NCBI GenBank assembly: GCA_947044405.1
Contig: CAMRHE010000021.1
Location: forward strand, 8,168,501 to 8,232,500
DNA: 64,000 bases
Direction of reading: 5' to 3'
Source of the DNA: Leptodactylus fallax
Lineage: Eukaryota; Chordata; Amphibia; Anura; Leptodactylidae
Below are positions 11,841 to 23,386 of the stretch, in pieces; within the stretch, counting starts at the first letter, position 1; each line of letters opens with the position of its first letter. Under the pieces are notes generated by a model, which was not told where the DNA came from, searched no databases, and saw only the letters and a list, made by a program, of their open reading frames with translations. The position numbers were made by a program, and so were the translations under genes.

Positions 11841-12030
11841 CTCTGTCGATTCAGATAGAACCATATTCAGTCCATCTCTATGTACAATTCAAAGACAAAT
11901 ATTACCAATAATATCACTATAAATAGCCTAAAAATGATCACCACACCATGACCACTAACATTAGAACTATACATTGACATAATAATATTACCATATTGTT
12001 ACAGAATAAAAACCACTATACAGAGATCAA
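11428..12030. other. Unassigned stretch with a (CTAT)n microsatellite
   Basis: Holds a tetranucleotide run of about 38 bp (11804-11841, CTAT units). Otherwise I see no recognisable structure. Confidence 0.6.
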
Positions 12031-12035
12031 AATTA

Positions 12036-12254
12036 CTCATAGATTGTAAACCCTTCCGGGCAGGGCCCTTAATCCCACTGTACCAATTGGTCACTGTTAG
12101 TATTGTATTTGTTTTGTATATTTTGTGTACTGTATGTAAACTCTCAACTATACTGCACCATGGAATTAATATAATAATGTACAGCACCAAGGAATTAATG
12201 GTGCACTATAAATAAATATTAATAATATTAATAATAATAATAATAATAATAATA
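12036..12254 (+). mobile_element. 3' end of a CR1/L2-group LINE
   Basis: The sequence from AGATTGTAAACCCTTCCGGG through ATGGAATTAATATAATAATG matches the 3' untranslated end of the LINE fragment at 47282-48145. It ends in an (AAT)n tail (about 12217-12254), as LINEs of this group do. It is a dead, severely 5'-truncated insertion. Confidence 0.8.
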
Positions 12255-12943
12255 GATTACCAACATACAGTAACTATATAAGGTTCTACTGTATGAGCAT
12301 CCTGAAGAGGCTGATAAATCTGAATGTGGTACTTCCCTGAGGACCCAGGACAAAAATCCAGGCCTTTTATCATAGATACAGTACATCATTACTTGTAGGG
12401 TCAGCTGTATGATAATACAGCTGATACCCAACGCTAAGGGGTTTGTGTAAGTGTAAATGTCATCATGAAAAGCATTTACATTTATTGATAAATTTTACAG
12501 TGGCACAACCATTCAAAATCAACAGCAAATGATTGTTTTATGATTTATAGCTGATTTTTTTTCACCATAATTTACACAGATCAATAACTGTTATGATTTC
12601 TCACATATGAGTGGATGGTAATGCTAATTAGCCAGTGTAAAGACCCCTTGATACCTCAATATGCCAGGAAAAAAGATGAAATCAGTGTATGCAAGTGGAT
12701 CCTTTATTCACCTGCACAATGTTATGCTCCATCTCAATGATACCTTTCGTAAGTAAGGTCTCACTTAGTTGGACCAAAATATAACATGGGCAAATAATGG
12801 ATCCACTTCCTTTTGTCAGAATATTTTGCAGTGCTGCTTTTTTTTTTTTTTTTTTTTTTGTGTTCACTGGGACCCTGGTTTGGTAGTCCCTAGATGCTTC
12901 CACACCATTTCTTTTGCTGTGTTGATATCTTTCTGGATATATA
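12255..12943. other. Unassigned stretch, possible degenerate PLE terminal sequence
   Basis: Mostly unrecognised. The minus strand of about 12690-12760 faintly resembles Penelope-type long terminal sequence (CCTTTATTCACCTGCACAAT near 12702), but the hammerhead boxes are not preserved. A T-run of about 20 bp lies at 12839-12859. Confidence 0.35.
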
Positions 12944-14575
12944 CAGTTGAAACCAGAAGTTTACATGCACAATATAAAAAGACACATATGCATGTTTTTC
13001 TCACTATCTGACATGAAATCAGAATAAACCTTTCCCGTTTTAGGTCAATTAGGATTACCAAAATTATTTATATTTGCCAAATGCCAGAATAATGAGAGAG
13101 AGATAATTTTTTAAGGCATATTTATTACTTTCTACAAAGTCAAAAATGTACATACATTTCATTAGTATTTGGTACCATTGCCCTTAAACTGTATGACTTG
13201 GGTCATACATTTTGGATATCCTTCCACAAGCTTCTCACAATAGTTGGTAGGAATTTGGGCCCATTCTTCCTTACTGAACTAATGTAACTGAGCCATGTTT
13301 GTAGGCCACCTTGCTCGCACCTGCCTTTTCAGCTTTGCCCATAAATTTTCAATAGGATTGAGATCAGGGCTTTGTGATGGCCATTCCAAAACATTGACTT
13401 TGTTATCCTTAAGCCACTTTGTAGCCACTTTGTAACCAGTTTGGCAGTATGCTTCAGGTCATTATCCATTTGGAAGACCCATTTGCGCACAAGCTTAAAC
13501 TTCCTGGCTCATGTCTTAATATGTTGCTTCAGTATTGCCACATAATGTTCTTTCCTCATGATGACATCTATTTTGTGAAGTGCACCAGTCCCTCCTTCAG
13601 CAAAACAACCCGACAACATGATGCTGTCACCCCCGTGTTTCATAGTTGGGATGGTGTTCTCAGGCTTGCAAGCTTCTCCCTTTTTCCTCCAAATGTTACG
13701 ATGGTCATTAAGGCCAAACAGTTCAATTTTAGTTTCGTCAGACCACAGAATATGTCTCCAAAAATTAAGGTTTTTTTGTTCCTGTGTGCATTTGCAAACA
13801 TTAATCTGGCTTTTTTATATTTCTTTTGCAGTAATGGCTTCTTCCTGGCAGAGTGGCCTTTCAGCCCATGTGGATACAGTACTCGTTTCACTGTGGATAA
13901 TGACACACTCTTACCAGCTTCAGCCAGCATCTTCACAAGGTCTTTTGCTTTTGTTCTTTGGTTGATATGCACATTTCGTACCAAAGCACGTTCATCTCTG
14001 AGGCATAGAACCCATCTCCTTCCTGAGCGGTATGATGGCTAGACATTCCCATCTTGTTTGTACTTGCGTATAATTGTTTGTACAGATGAATGAGGCACCT
14101 TTAGGTATCTGGAAATTGCACCCAAGGATGAACTAGACTTGTGCAAGTCCACAATTCTCTTCCTGATATCTTGGCTGATTTCTTTAGACTTTCCTATGAT
14201 GCTACACAAAGAAGCAGTGTGTTTCAGGTGTGTATTAAAATACATCCACAGGTGTGTCTCTAATTAGCTCAGATGTTGCCAATAAACTTATCAGAAGCTT
14301 CCAAAGACATGACATCATCATATGGGCTGTCCCAATTTGTTTAAAGGCAAAGTAATCTTAGTGTATGTAAACTTTTGACTTTGCATAAAGTAATAAAAAT
14401 GCCTTAAAAATTCTCTCTCTCTCTCATTATTCTGACATTTGTCAAATAGAAATAATTTTGGTAATCCTAATTGACCTAAAACAGGAATGGTTTATTCTGA
14501 TTTCATGTCAGATAGTGAGAAAAACATGCATATGTGTCTTTTTATATAGTGTTTGTAAACTTCTGGTTCCAACTG
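12944..14575 (-). mobile_element. Sleeping Beauty-like Tc1 transposon relic
   Basis: Ends CAGTTGAAACCAGAAGTTTA at 12944 and its reverse complement at 14575, flanked by TA at 12942-12943 and 14576-14577. Terminal repeats are more than 150 bp and diverged. The end sequence is close to that of the fish Sleeping Beauty/SB-like group. Confidence 0.92.
13162..14197 (-). pseudogene. Sleeping Beauty-like Tc1 transposase, decayed
   Basis: Minus-strand pseudogene. The expected start is ATA (14195-14197) in place of ATG, followed by GKSKEISQDIRKRIVDLHKS, a paired-like helix-turn-helix start typical of the group. A stop follows KYKQDGNV near 14039. A second frame (13640-13984) carries TKAKDLVKMLAEAGKSVS and the KRVLY region. 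The rest, with QMDND-like second Asp (about 13470) and [12 protein letters not shown] Glu (about 13360), is spread over several frames, with a tandem-like GTAGCCACTTTGTA duplication near 13420. It ends FKGNGTKY, TAA at 13162-13164. Clearly inactive. Family assignment is firm from the N-terminus and the terminal repeats. Confidence 0.88.
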
Positions 14576-14744
14576 TAGATGTAACAGAGATTACCATGAC
14601 TCTTGCTTTTTCTGTGATTTTATTTAGTTTCAGCTGTGTACAATCATGCTGCAATAAGTTATCACATTCAAATGAAAGACTGTTACATCTGTATACATAC
14701 ATCACGACATATACAAATGCAACAAATGTTTTGCCAGCTTAAAT

Positions 14745-15019
14745 AAAGTGCTGGCAAAGTAAAGGAGGGAATGCAGCTTTAGATTTCCATGGGTTCCAGA
14801 CTTCAGGCTGTCATTTCTTGCAAAGGATTATCTACATAGTATTAAAAATGAACATTTTATTTATGGTAATGTTAATTTGTCCAATTACTTTTGAGCCCCT
14901 GAAATGAAGAGGCTTTGTAGAAAAATGGTTGCAATCCCTAAATGTTTCAAAGAAAGGTGACATGCAAAGTCCAAATCATGTAGACTGTGTCACTGTCCAA
15001 TTATTTCCGGACCTAACTG
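14745..15019 (+). mobile_element. Right-end fragment of another Tc1-like element
   Basis: Ends with the reverse complement of CAGTTAGGTCCGGAAATAAT at 15019 followed by TA. The interior (GAAATGAAGAGGCTTTGTAG, TTACTTTTGAGCCCCTGAAA) looks like 3' untranslated sequence of a Tc1-type element. There is no coding part and no left end. The superfamily is inferred from the terminus and TA only. Confidence 0.4.
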
Positions 15020-15021
15020 TA

Positions 15022-15360
15022 TGTATAGATGTAGCAGAGTTAACCCGAACTTCTACAATTGGCTAAGCTGCTGCAGTGTGATATCTTTTCACAGAAGACA
15101 ACCAAAACCAATGAAAAGTAATTGAAAAATGTTTTACCAATGACTGGATACCAAATATAAATATTTATACATAGCAAATATACATGCATGACACATCAAA
15201 AATATACTTACAGTACATTTCATGTAGGATCCCTAGGTCCTTTGAACGGGGGTGAAGTTTGATGTACACAGTAGGAATATCACCCTCGTGGTTGCTGACA
15301 TCCTCTGTCCCAAATGTTAATTTATTATTTTACACAACAGTGAAAAGGGACAGTGGAAAA
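15022..15360. other. Stretch without recognised features
   Basis: No frames, terminal repeats or tandem arrays recognised. Confidence 0.5.
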
Positions 15361-15364
15361 ATTC

Positions 15365-15723
15365 TTAAAGGGGTTATTCAATTTCTAATACTTATGGTCC
15401 CGAGGATAGGTCATCAATATTAGATCTTTGAGGGTCCAACAATAGTAACTCCCTCACACTTGCTGACCGGGGACAATGCAGGTCCCGGTATTGTTTACAA
15501 GCTCAGTTCTGCACTGCTCACTTCCCATATGATTTGTAGTGGTGGGTTTTTGTACCGCAGTGCAGCTACATTGAAGTCTATGCAAACATTACCTATAGCT
15601 ACAATGTCCCAAGGCAGCAGATCTGTGGAGTCTTAGCTGTCAGACCCTTACAGATCTAACATTGAACACCTTTGCTAAGGATAGGCCATCAGTATTAGAA
15701 GTTGAATAACCATGCATTTTTAA
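15365..15723. mobile_element. Palindromic TTAA MITE
   Basis: The arms run inward from TTAAAGGGGTTATTCAATTT (15365) and, on the reverse strand, from 15723, sharing blocks such as TCTAATACT and GATAGG. TTAA stands at both borders (15365-15368 and 15720-15723), the target of piggyBac- and Kolobok-type transposases. Non-coding, 359 bp. Confidence 0.65.
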
Positions 15724-16057
15724 GGTGTAACTTAACAGCGTACACTGCAGCTAAATTCTGCCAGAAACTTCTGCCAGCGTAGAATTACTGCAGTATGGTA
15801 CACATTTAGATATTGAGACTGTCATAAAATGCAGCTAGGGAACCAGCAGTGGGGAAGAAGTCCTGGGAAGATGCCCAGTTTACCCCCTTTCAACACAAGC
15901 CCAGATCAGTGAATTAGCATTTTTCATTTGTAAGCAGTTTATCTTGCTCATTCTTTTTAAAGAAATGCACAAGGTTGTCAGTCTGTTGTTGCGTCCTCAT
16001 GGGGCTAGCATTTAGAGCTAGCTGTTGGCTGAATCCTTGCTTAAATTCAGCTGACAG

Positions 16058-17874
16058 GTAAAGTTTTGGGCTATAAAGCTAATTTTTCTAACTCTGAGGT
16101 GCTGAACGTTACGATCCCTCGGACCTTGCAACAATCCTTGAGCTCCATGACACCGTTCCCTTGGAACACTTCATCTCTCTCCTACCTGGGAATATCCCTC
16201 ACAGCTGACCCAGCCGCCTTATACAACAGAAATTGTCTCTCTCTCTCTCTTAGATGAAATCTGGATGTCCCTGACTTCATATGATAGTCTGTCGTGGTTT
16301 GGCAGAAAGAACCTCTTCCAAACGGACTTAGTGCCAAAAATACTGTACAAGCTCAATATGTTGCCTGTTCCCCTACCAGCCACCTTTTTCCATACTTTGA
16401 GACGTCAATTCACCTCTTTCGTTTGGAGAAAAAAGACGCTTCGTATATCATGGTCTCAGCTTATATGCAAGAAACAGATGGGAAATATTGGCCTACCTGA
16501 TATTTTGAAATACTATAAAGCAGTTCAGTTGAATTGGTGGACAAAGTTGATAGCACCAACGACGGCATCACTGGTGGTTAAGCTAATTCAGGCTCTTTTG
16601 AAGGTCCCTATGGAGTCCACACTTTTTCTACCCTGACTGCAAACCAAATGCTCTCTACATCCACTACTCAAAGGCCCAGCTGATATCTGAAAAGATCTAG
16701 GACAGTCTTTAGTGCCGTCCCCTCTTCTCCCAGTGAGCTTTATACCGATCCTACTGACAATTTTATATGGGACAAACTGGACATGCTTACCTTGCGAGAT
16801 CTAGCGCCTACGGGTGCTCCACTCACCTCCCAACAAATCTTGGATCTTTTACCAGACTTCATACTGAACTTCCTTCACCTGCATCACCTGACCCATTACT
16901 TATCTCTCGTCTGGAAGACACTTCAACCTCGTACCGTTTTGATACCCTTTGAGAAACCTCTACTGTCTAAGACAAAAATGTTATGCAGAACATCTAGTAT
17001 ACTGTCCACATATATAGACCCCCATGTTCAGTCAAAACCTGCCTTTATCCATCCCAGGGAACAGGAGCTTGGCATTTCCTTGGACTCGAACAATGTCCAA
17101 CAATGTTGAAGCATTCTCACGGTTTTCACGATGTATCTGATTACTAGAAAACCACTACAAAATTCTTTCAAGAATGTATTGAATGCCTGATAGATTGTAT
17201 TGTTTGAAGCTATCGCCTGATAAAACCTGTTGAAGATGCAAATTGTTAGTAGGCACCTTTTCTCATATCTGGTGGTACTGCCACTTAATCTCTCCTTTCT
17301 GGTCTCAAGTACAGGATTATCTTTGCAAAGTCAAAGCCAAAAATGTCTCTCTCTTACACCAGAACTAATATTCCTGGCCCTGTCCTCTACTGACCTAAAC
17401 CACTCCAAGGACTCTCTACTGGCGCACTTACTTACAAGGTCCATAAACTTGCTCACTTTGAAGAACTCAATAGCTGGAAAATCTGTACACATAGCAAATA
17501 TTTGGAAATCTGGTCTCCATGGCTGAAACTGATGACTAGAACTGATCTTTCTTCTCTTTTCTGTTTCTTTGTTCTGACTAACCTAACTAATCCCCCCCTC
17601 TCTCACCTTCCTCTCCTCCCCCCCTCCTTTGCTGTATACAGTAAGCTGTATTGTGTATTTGTCATGGACTTTGTCACAGCTTTTGATTTTGCTAATTTAC
17701 AACCGTGGCTGGGTGAACCCTCTCCTTGGCAGCGTTCATTACATGGGCTCTGTACTTATCTAAACTCTCTATCTATATGCCCGGTTTTTGTTACCTCAAC
17801 TGTATGCAGACTTTGTAATTTTACTTGTGTTATATTTTGAAAAAATAGACTTTGAATTGAAAAAAAGAAAAAAA
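16058..17874 (+). mobile_element. L1/Tx1-clade LINE insertion, 5'-truncated, with 15-bp target duplication
   Basis: The element is bounded by a perfect 15-bp direct repeat AAATTCAGCTGACAG (16043-16057 and 17875-17889) and ends in an A-rich tail, the signature of target-primed reverse transcription. The 1.8-kb body is the C-terminal part of ORF2. Confidence 0.88.
16060..17850 (+). pseudogene. L1/Tx1 ORF2 C-terminal part, frameshifted
   Basis: Remnant of the reverse-transcriptase ORF2 downstream of the palm domain. Visible in several frames are SYLGISLTADPAALYNRNCL (16066-16257) and LVPKILYKLNMLPVPLPATF with RRQFTSFVWRKKTLRISWSQ (16265-16636). Further on comes a decayed cysteine knuckle of the C-x2-C...HIWW-x-C type near 17230-17290, ending with FWSQVQDYL. 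Many frameshifts and stops. The same C-terminal pattern is better kept at 57925-58362. No catalytic YADD region is present, because the insertion is 5'-truncated. Confidence 0.82.
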
Positions 17875-17889
17875 AAATTCAGCTGACAG

Positions 17890-18006
17890 ATACTTGTAGG
17901 GCCCACCTTTCTGTGGAGATATCAGTGCCGAAACTAATGTCACAGATACCTCCAGTGCCGGGGCGCATATTAGGAAAGTGGACAGGACAGGAAAGGTCCT
18001 CTTTAA
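17890..18006. mobile_element. Right-end fragment of a TTAA element
   Basis: Ends GAAAGGTCCTCTTTAA at 18006 and contains GATACCTCCAGTGCCGGGGC, both matching the right arm of the large palindromic element at 21200-23415 (GATATCTCCAGCTCCGGGGC). The left end is not identified. Confidence 0.5.
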
Positions 18007-18362
18007 CTATTTTCAATATCAACAATCCAGTTTTGCCGAATTTTGATCAGTTATGGTGGAAAGCAGCCTGATGGACGGTTAAAGAATAATTTTTCTTTAA
18101 TAACATATATAGACTAAATTTTACTCACTGAAATTTTCATTTCCCTGAGTCCATAGGCAGCACAATTACACAAGGGTTTTAGCCCCCTAGGTACAACCAG
18201 AGAGACAGGTTATTTAGCCATAAATAGTAATAAAAATGTAATAGGGAGGGTAGCTTGTGCTGTCTACGGACTCCAGGAAATGAAAATTTCGGTGAGTAAA
18301 TTTTAGTCTTTGCTGGACATCCTACGCCAGCACAATCAACAAGGGACTTGAAAAGCAATGAG

Positions 18363-19121
18363 TTAATAGGGAGGGATGCCAGTCGCCACTTCAAGCACTC
18401 TTTTGCCAAATAAGGATCCCTCTGCTGCTAGCGAATCGAGCCTGTAGTGCTTGATAAATGTGGATGAGGAGGACCAGGTTGTGGCCCTGAAAATTTTTTC
18501 TTTGAAGTTTAACAATTTTATTGACGCTTCTTGAAGAGGCTCAAATGGAGATTCCATCAGCACATTAATGACCACTGCCAGGTCCCATAAAGGATCTGGT
18601 TTTTGTGACAAAGGATTTAGATTATTCAATACTTTGAAAAAGGTTCTTATGAGGTGGTGACCAGAAAATTTATTTTGCAATTGAGCATTTATTGCAGTGA
18701 ATTGTACCTTGAGAGTATTAAGCTTTAGTCCTTTGTTATAGCCTTTTTGGAGAAACTGAATCAGCGAGTTTATAGTAGATGGCTGTAAGGAGGACTTGGA
18801 ACACCAGGAGTTATAAATGTTCCATATTTCATAGACCTTCACAGTAGATGGTCTTTTGGCCTCTAGAAGGATATTTATTACCTCAGGCTGGAGCCCCAAT
18901 TCTCCTAAGTTTTCCCAGTCAGTCGCCAGGCCGTTAGATGTAGATGTTGTGGGTTCGGGTGAAACACTCCTTTCTGAAATAGGAGACTTGGGAATACTGG
19001 AAGCTTCCAATACCTCCCCCTCGATTAAGACCAGGCTAGTGAGAAACTGGACCGACGGGGCCAAAAGGGAAGAACTGCTATGACTTCTGCTTTGCCTTGT
19101 TTTAACTTTTTCAAGACACAA
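18363..19121 (-). pseudogene. DIRS tyrosine recombinase, internally deleted
   Basis: The 252-aa open frame starts in the linker after the RNase H region. About residues 74-200 match the N-terminal core-binding part of DIRS recombinases (LLEAKRPSTVKVYEIWNIYN, NTLKVQFTAINAQL, PFEPLQEAS). After KEKIFRATTW the sequence jumps to SSSSTFIKHYRLDSLAAEGS, the C-terminal segment with the catalytic Tyr. The Arg and His-x-x-Arg catalytic residues in between are therefore lost in an internal deletion. The frame ends at 18363 after GIPPY. The protein would integrate circular cDNA without target duplication; this copy cannot. Confidence 0.82.
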
Positions 19122-19125
19122 GGAA

Positions 19126-19578
19126 TTAGTGGAAGAGGAGGGAAAACATATAGGAGTCCTTCCCCCAAGTGGATGGAAAAAAACGTCCTTTGCAAGTGCC
19201 TAATGAACTTGATGCAAAATGCAATAATTCTTGCTCTTGGCATTGTCTCGGGTCAACTATATATCCAGGGTCGGGTAAACCCTGTTTCTCTGTCAATTTG
19301 TTGAAAATTAATTGGTTCAAACTCCACTCCCCTGGATGAAGTGTGTTGCGGCTCAAGAAGTCTGCAGTATGATTCAATGCTCCTTTGATGTGGGTAGCTG
19401 CTATGCCCAAGGTATATTGTTCTACCCAACTCATAAGAAGTCTGCACTCTCTGGACATAGCTGAACTCTTTGTGCCTCCCTGCTTGTTTATGTAATAGAT
19501 CATGGAAATGTTGACTGATTGTAAAATTACTCTGGAGCTACGAAGATAATGCTGAAAATGTATTAGAGCCAGTCTCAC
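19126..19578 (-). pseudogene. DIRS RNase H domain remnant
   Basis: A 150-aa frame resembling the RNase H and connection region of DIRS polymerases: LIHFQHYLRSSRVILQSVNI, MIYYINKQGGTKSSAMSREC, HIKGALNHTADFLSRNTLHP and GEWSLNQLIFNKL. The Asp usual in LIQSDN is Asn here. Frame is then lost, and YSFPPLPLIPCVLKK-like sequence continues in the overlapping frame (19025-19243). It lies directly upstream of the recombinase remnant in the usual DIRS gene order. The reverse transcriptase part is deleted. Confidence 0.8.
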
Positions 19579-19824
19579 CGCCTTTAATTCTTTGATGTTG
19601 GATGAGAGTGCGTGTTCTTCTTGCCCTTAACACATCCTGTCTCCTCAAGCACCTAGAGAGAAATGAAAAAATACAATGTGTCCTGCCTATTTCCCTAGTT
19701 TTATAGGATAGGTCCTTGTTAATTAATTGATTGTTTGTTTACTATGGCTAAATAACCTGTCTCTCTGGTTGTACCTAGGGCGTTAAAGCCCTTGTGTAAT
19801 TGCGCTGCTGTAGGAAGTCCAGGA

Positions 19825-21199
19825 ATGCAAAGTTTTGTATAATTACTTAGACTATTTATAAATGAGAATTTGCTTGATATCTTTTATATATTGCTGTATA
19901 ATTAGTAAAAAGATACAATTTTTGGTAACATTATAAATAATAACTTTAAAATGTAATTATACAGATGTAGTCTTTTTAACTTGAATTTGATAACATGCTA
20001 AAGTGTGATGTCACATAACAAAAGCCAATAGTTGAAGAGGGATGCCTCTGTTTATTTACTTTAATAGCTGTCAATTTATAAAAGACTACATCAGTATATA
20101 AAAACTACACATGTATAGAGGGTAAAGGAGAATAATAAATTCATTATGTTTTTATTTGTGATACAAATATTTGTACATGTCCAGCTAAGAGGACAGGTAT
20201 GGAAGGACACACCTGTATAACTTAGTTGCACATATTGTATGTACTGTGCATGTAAGGTGCTATATGTAAATTGGTTGAAGAACCAAAGATTGAGCAATGG
20301 CAAAAACTTTGCTTGGGCAAGTAGAGAACCAATATTGCTAGTAGTGAAAGGGTAAAGATTCTTAATAACTTTTGTCATTTTCAGTCTCTTAGCTATTGCT
20401 CAGTCATTTTTTTAAATACTTCACATAGAGGTAGCCAAATTCTGTGTATATTTTATTTCAAACAGATAATGATCATATTTTTTTAAACTAATGTTCTTTT
20501 CACTGTTATGTGCCTTGGTAATTATTATAGCTCAGAGATTTAAGAAACTTCTGGGAAATTACCATACAGCAAAACAGAATTTTTAAAGATCTTAGGTCTA
20601 TTTTGTATTAATTTTATATGAGATACAACTCAAAGAGAAATGCAATTGACTTACTCTAATTATAAATTAAGGTGACCAGTCTTAAATAAAAAGCCAATCA
20701 TATGTTAATACTTAATTAGGCAGCATTGTTCTAATTATACATTAATATATGATTTTCTTTAAAAAAAAAAAAATGAAAGGATAATCTCAAATGAAATACC
20801 TTTTGCTCTTAGATTGAGAATATAGCTTGACTTGATTGATTCAAATAGCTTGACCTAAGCTTTCATTGAAAAATAATACGAAATAGTACAAATCCACGGT
20901 TATCATTCTTTTGGCTGAACATATCCTGGTATGTGTCTTGAAATGAGCAACTGTTTGTGACATAATATAGCAAAGTGTTATGCTATACCAAAGTGATGTG
21001 CTTTCAATCCTATATTTGTTTATGTGCAGCCATCCAGTGGTTGTGTTGCCGCTTGTTTAGGTTTTTGCTAAAACGTTGCAATATTGTATTGAATGGGTCT
21101 CATGACAAATTGGAGTTCCTAACCAAATTAGAGACAGGTTAAAGGTGAACACATCTGTAGTGACAAAATGTCCCATGAAGTAGGTGTCAAATTAAGTCC
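19825..21199. other. AT-rich stretch with partial copies of the unnamed repeat
   Basis: The block CATGTCCAGCTAAGAGGACA at 20175 and the inverted block at 21095-21185 belong to the unnamed ~300-bp repeat seen at 6088 and 30950. The rest shows no recognisable feature. Confidence 0.5.
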
Positions 21200-21510
21200 T
21201 TAAAGAGGACCTTTCACGTCCTCATGTATATGTGGTTTTACATACCGCTAGAAAGCTGACAAAGCATTGAATTCAGCGAACTGTCGGCTTTCCCATTATA
21301 TGCCCCGGGGCTGGAGATATCGGGGGTCTAAATTTCACTGTTCACTGTCAGAAGGGCATTCCTGACAGTCTAGCTGAGCTGTGAGGAACGCCCTCCCTGA
21401 CTGTGCTCATCCATAGCCCTGTACTGGGAGGGGTGTTCCTTACAGCTCAGCGTCATCACTGGGCGGTAAGGAACGCCCCCTCTCTCTGTCCTCATCCATA
21501 GCCGAGTACT

Positions 21511-21699
21511 AGTAGTATAATGTTGTACCGTGTTAGCCATTAAAAGTAGTGGAAGAGTGAAGAAATCAGGTGATACCTTTTAGATGAAGGGAGCTAGTAC
21601 TTCCGAAAGCTTACTATAGTATATATACTATATACTATACTAAATATACCCAGCTAGCCTCTAAAAGGTATCAACTGATTTCTTCAATCTTCCAAATCC
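21511..21699 (+). mobile_element. 189-bp PLE-derived insert with 9-bp target duplication
   Basis: Flanked by CCGAGTACT at 21502-21510 and 21700-21708. The text around 21581-21610 (GATGAAGGGAGCTAGTACTT then CCGAAAGCTT) matches the pattern of Penelope-type terminal sequences that hold hammerhead ribozyme cores. GAAATCAGGTGATACC and its inverted partner GGTATCAACTGATTTC flank it. Confidence 0.55.
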
Positions 21700-21964
21700 G
21701 AGTACTGTCAGAGGGGGTGTTCCTTACAGCCCAGTGATGACGCTAAGCTGTAAGGAATGCCCCCCAGTACAAGTCTATGGACTAGTACTGTCAGGGAGGG
21801 CATTCCTCACAGCGCAGCTAGACTGTCAGGAATGCCCTTCTGACAGTGAACGGTGAAATTTAGACCCCCGATATCTCCAGCTCCGGGGCACATAATGAGA
21901 AAGCCGACAGTATGCTGAATTCAGCGCGCTCTCAGCTTTCTAGCGGTATGTAAAACCGCATATG

Positions 21965-23386
21965 CAGTACAGACCAAATATTTGGACACACCTTCTCATT
22001 CCAAGAGTTTTCTGTATTTTCATGACTATAAAAATTGTAGATTCACACTGAAGGCATCAAAACTATGAATTAACACATGTGGAATTATATACTTAAAAAA
22101 GTGTGAAGCAACTGAAAATATGTCTTATATTCTAGGTTCTTCAAAGTAGCCTCCTTTTGCTTTGATTACTGCTTTGCACACTCTTGGCATTCTCATGATG
22201 AGCTTCAAGAGGTAGTCACCTGAAATGGTCTTCCAACAGTTGAAAAATAAATGATGGTCCAACTAAACGCAAACCGGATGGAATAGCCTGCCGCTGCAAG
22301 ATGCTATGGTAACCATGCATATGGTATTCTTTCAATTTTAAATAAATCCCCAACAGTGTCACCAGCAAAGCACCCCCACACCATCACACCTCCTCCTCCA
22401 TGCTTCACGGTGGGAACCAGGCATGTAGAGTCCATTCGTTCACCTTTTCTGCGTCGCACAAAGACACGGTGGTTGGAACCAAAGATCTCAAATTTGGACT
22501 CATCAGACCAAAGCACAGATTTCCACAGGTCTAATGTCCATTCCTTGTGTTCTTTAGCCCAAACAAGTCTCTTCTGCTTGTTGCCTGTCCTTAGCAGTGG
22601 TTTCCTAGCAGCTATTTTACCATGAAGGCCTGCTGCACACAGTATCCTCTTAACAGTTGTTGTAGAGATGTGTCTGCTGCTAGAACTCTGTGTGGCATTG
22701 ACCTGGTCTCTAATCTGAGCTGCTGTTAACCTGCGATTTCTGAGGCTGGTGACTCGGATGAACTTATCCTCCACAGCAGAGGTGACTCTTGGTCTTCCTT
22801 TCCTGGGGCGGTCCTCATGTGAGCCAGTTTCTTTGTAGCGCTTGATGGTTTTGGCCACTGCACTTGGGGACACTTTCAAAGTTTTCCCAATTTTTCGGAC
22901 TGACTGACCTTCATTTCTTAAAGTAATGATGGCCACTCGTTTTTCTTTACTTAGCTGCTTTTTTCTTGCCATAATACAAATTCTAACACTCCATTCAGTA
23001 GGACTATCAGCTGTGTATCCACCTGACTTCTGAACAACACAACTAATGGTCCCAACCCCATTTATAAGGCAAGAAATCCCACTTGTTAAACCTGACAGGG
23101 CACACCTGTGAAGTGAAAACCATTTCAGGTGACTACCTCTTGAAGCTCATCAAGAGAATGCCAAGAGTGTGCAAAGCAGTAATCAAAGCAAAAGGTGGCT
23201 ACTTTGAAGAACCTAGAATATAAGACATATTTTCAATTGTTTCACACTTTTTTGTTAATTATATAATTCCACATGTGTTATTTCATAGTTGTGATGCCTT
23301 CAGTGTGAATCTACAATTTTTATAGTCATAAAAATACAGAAAACTCTTGGAATGAGAAGGTGTGTCCAAACTTTTGGTCTGTACTG
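21965..23386 (-). mobile_element. DD38E Tc1-type transposon, copy 2, deleted
   Basis: Ends CAGTACAGACC at 21965 and its reverse complement at 23386. TA follows at 23387-23388; the left duplicate reads TG (21963-21964), a decayed TA. It sits in the right arm of the palindromic element at the TA of CATATACATG, which is intact in the left arm. 1422 bp, about 200 bp shorter than full length. Confidence 0.92.
22125..22972 (-). pseudogene. DD38E Tc1 transposase lacking two catalytic residues
   Basis: Starts MARKKQLSKEKRVAIITLRN at 22972. It is open through both helix-turn-helix regions, GRPR, WSDES (first Asp) and HGGGGVMVWG, then shifts frame after GDLFKIERI and stops at 22304. Comparison with 38248-39300 shows that the text from FQ (before QDNDPKH) to just before the CWKTISG block is deleted, which removes the second Asp and the Glu. 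The C-terminal codons EEPRI and TAA (22125-22127) remain within the terminal repeat. It shares TSAVED and SLRNR states with copy 1. Confidence 0.9.

Larger units (their letters stand above)
18120..19824 (-). mobile_element. Deleted DIRS-type retroelement with inverted termini
   Basis: Inverted terminal repeats: about 18143-18222 and, reversed, about 19743-19824, sharing GGTACAACCAGAGAGACAGG. A further inverted pair, 18122-18166 with 18257-18303, is the layout expected of a DIRS internal complementary region. Only about 1.7 kb remains of a group usually several times longer. The Gag and reverse transcriptase are absent. Confidence 0.82.
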
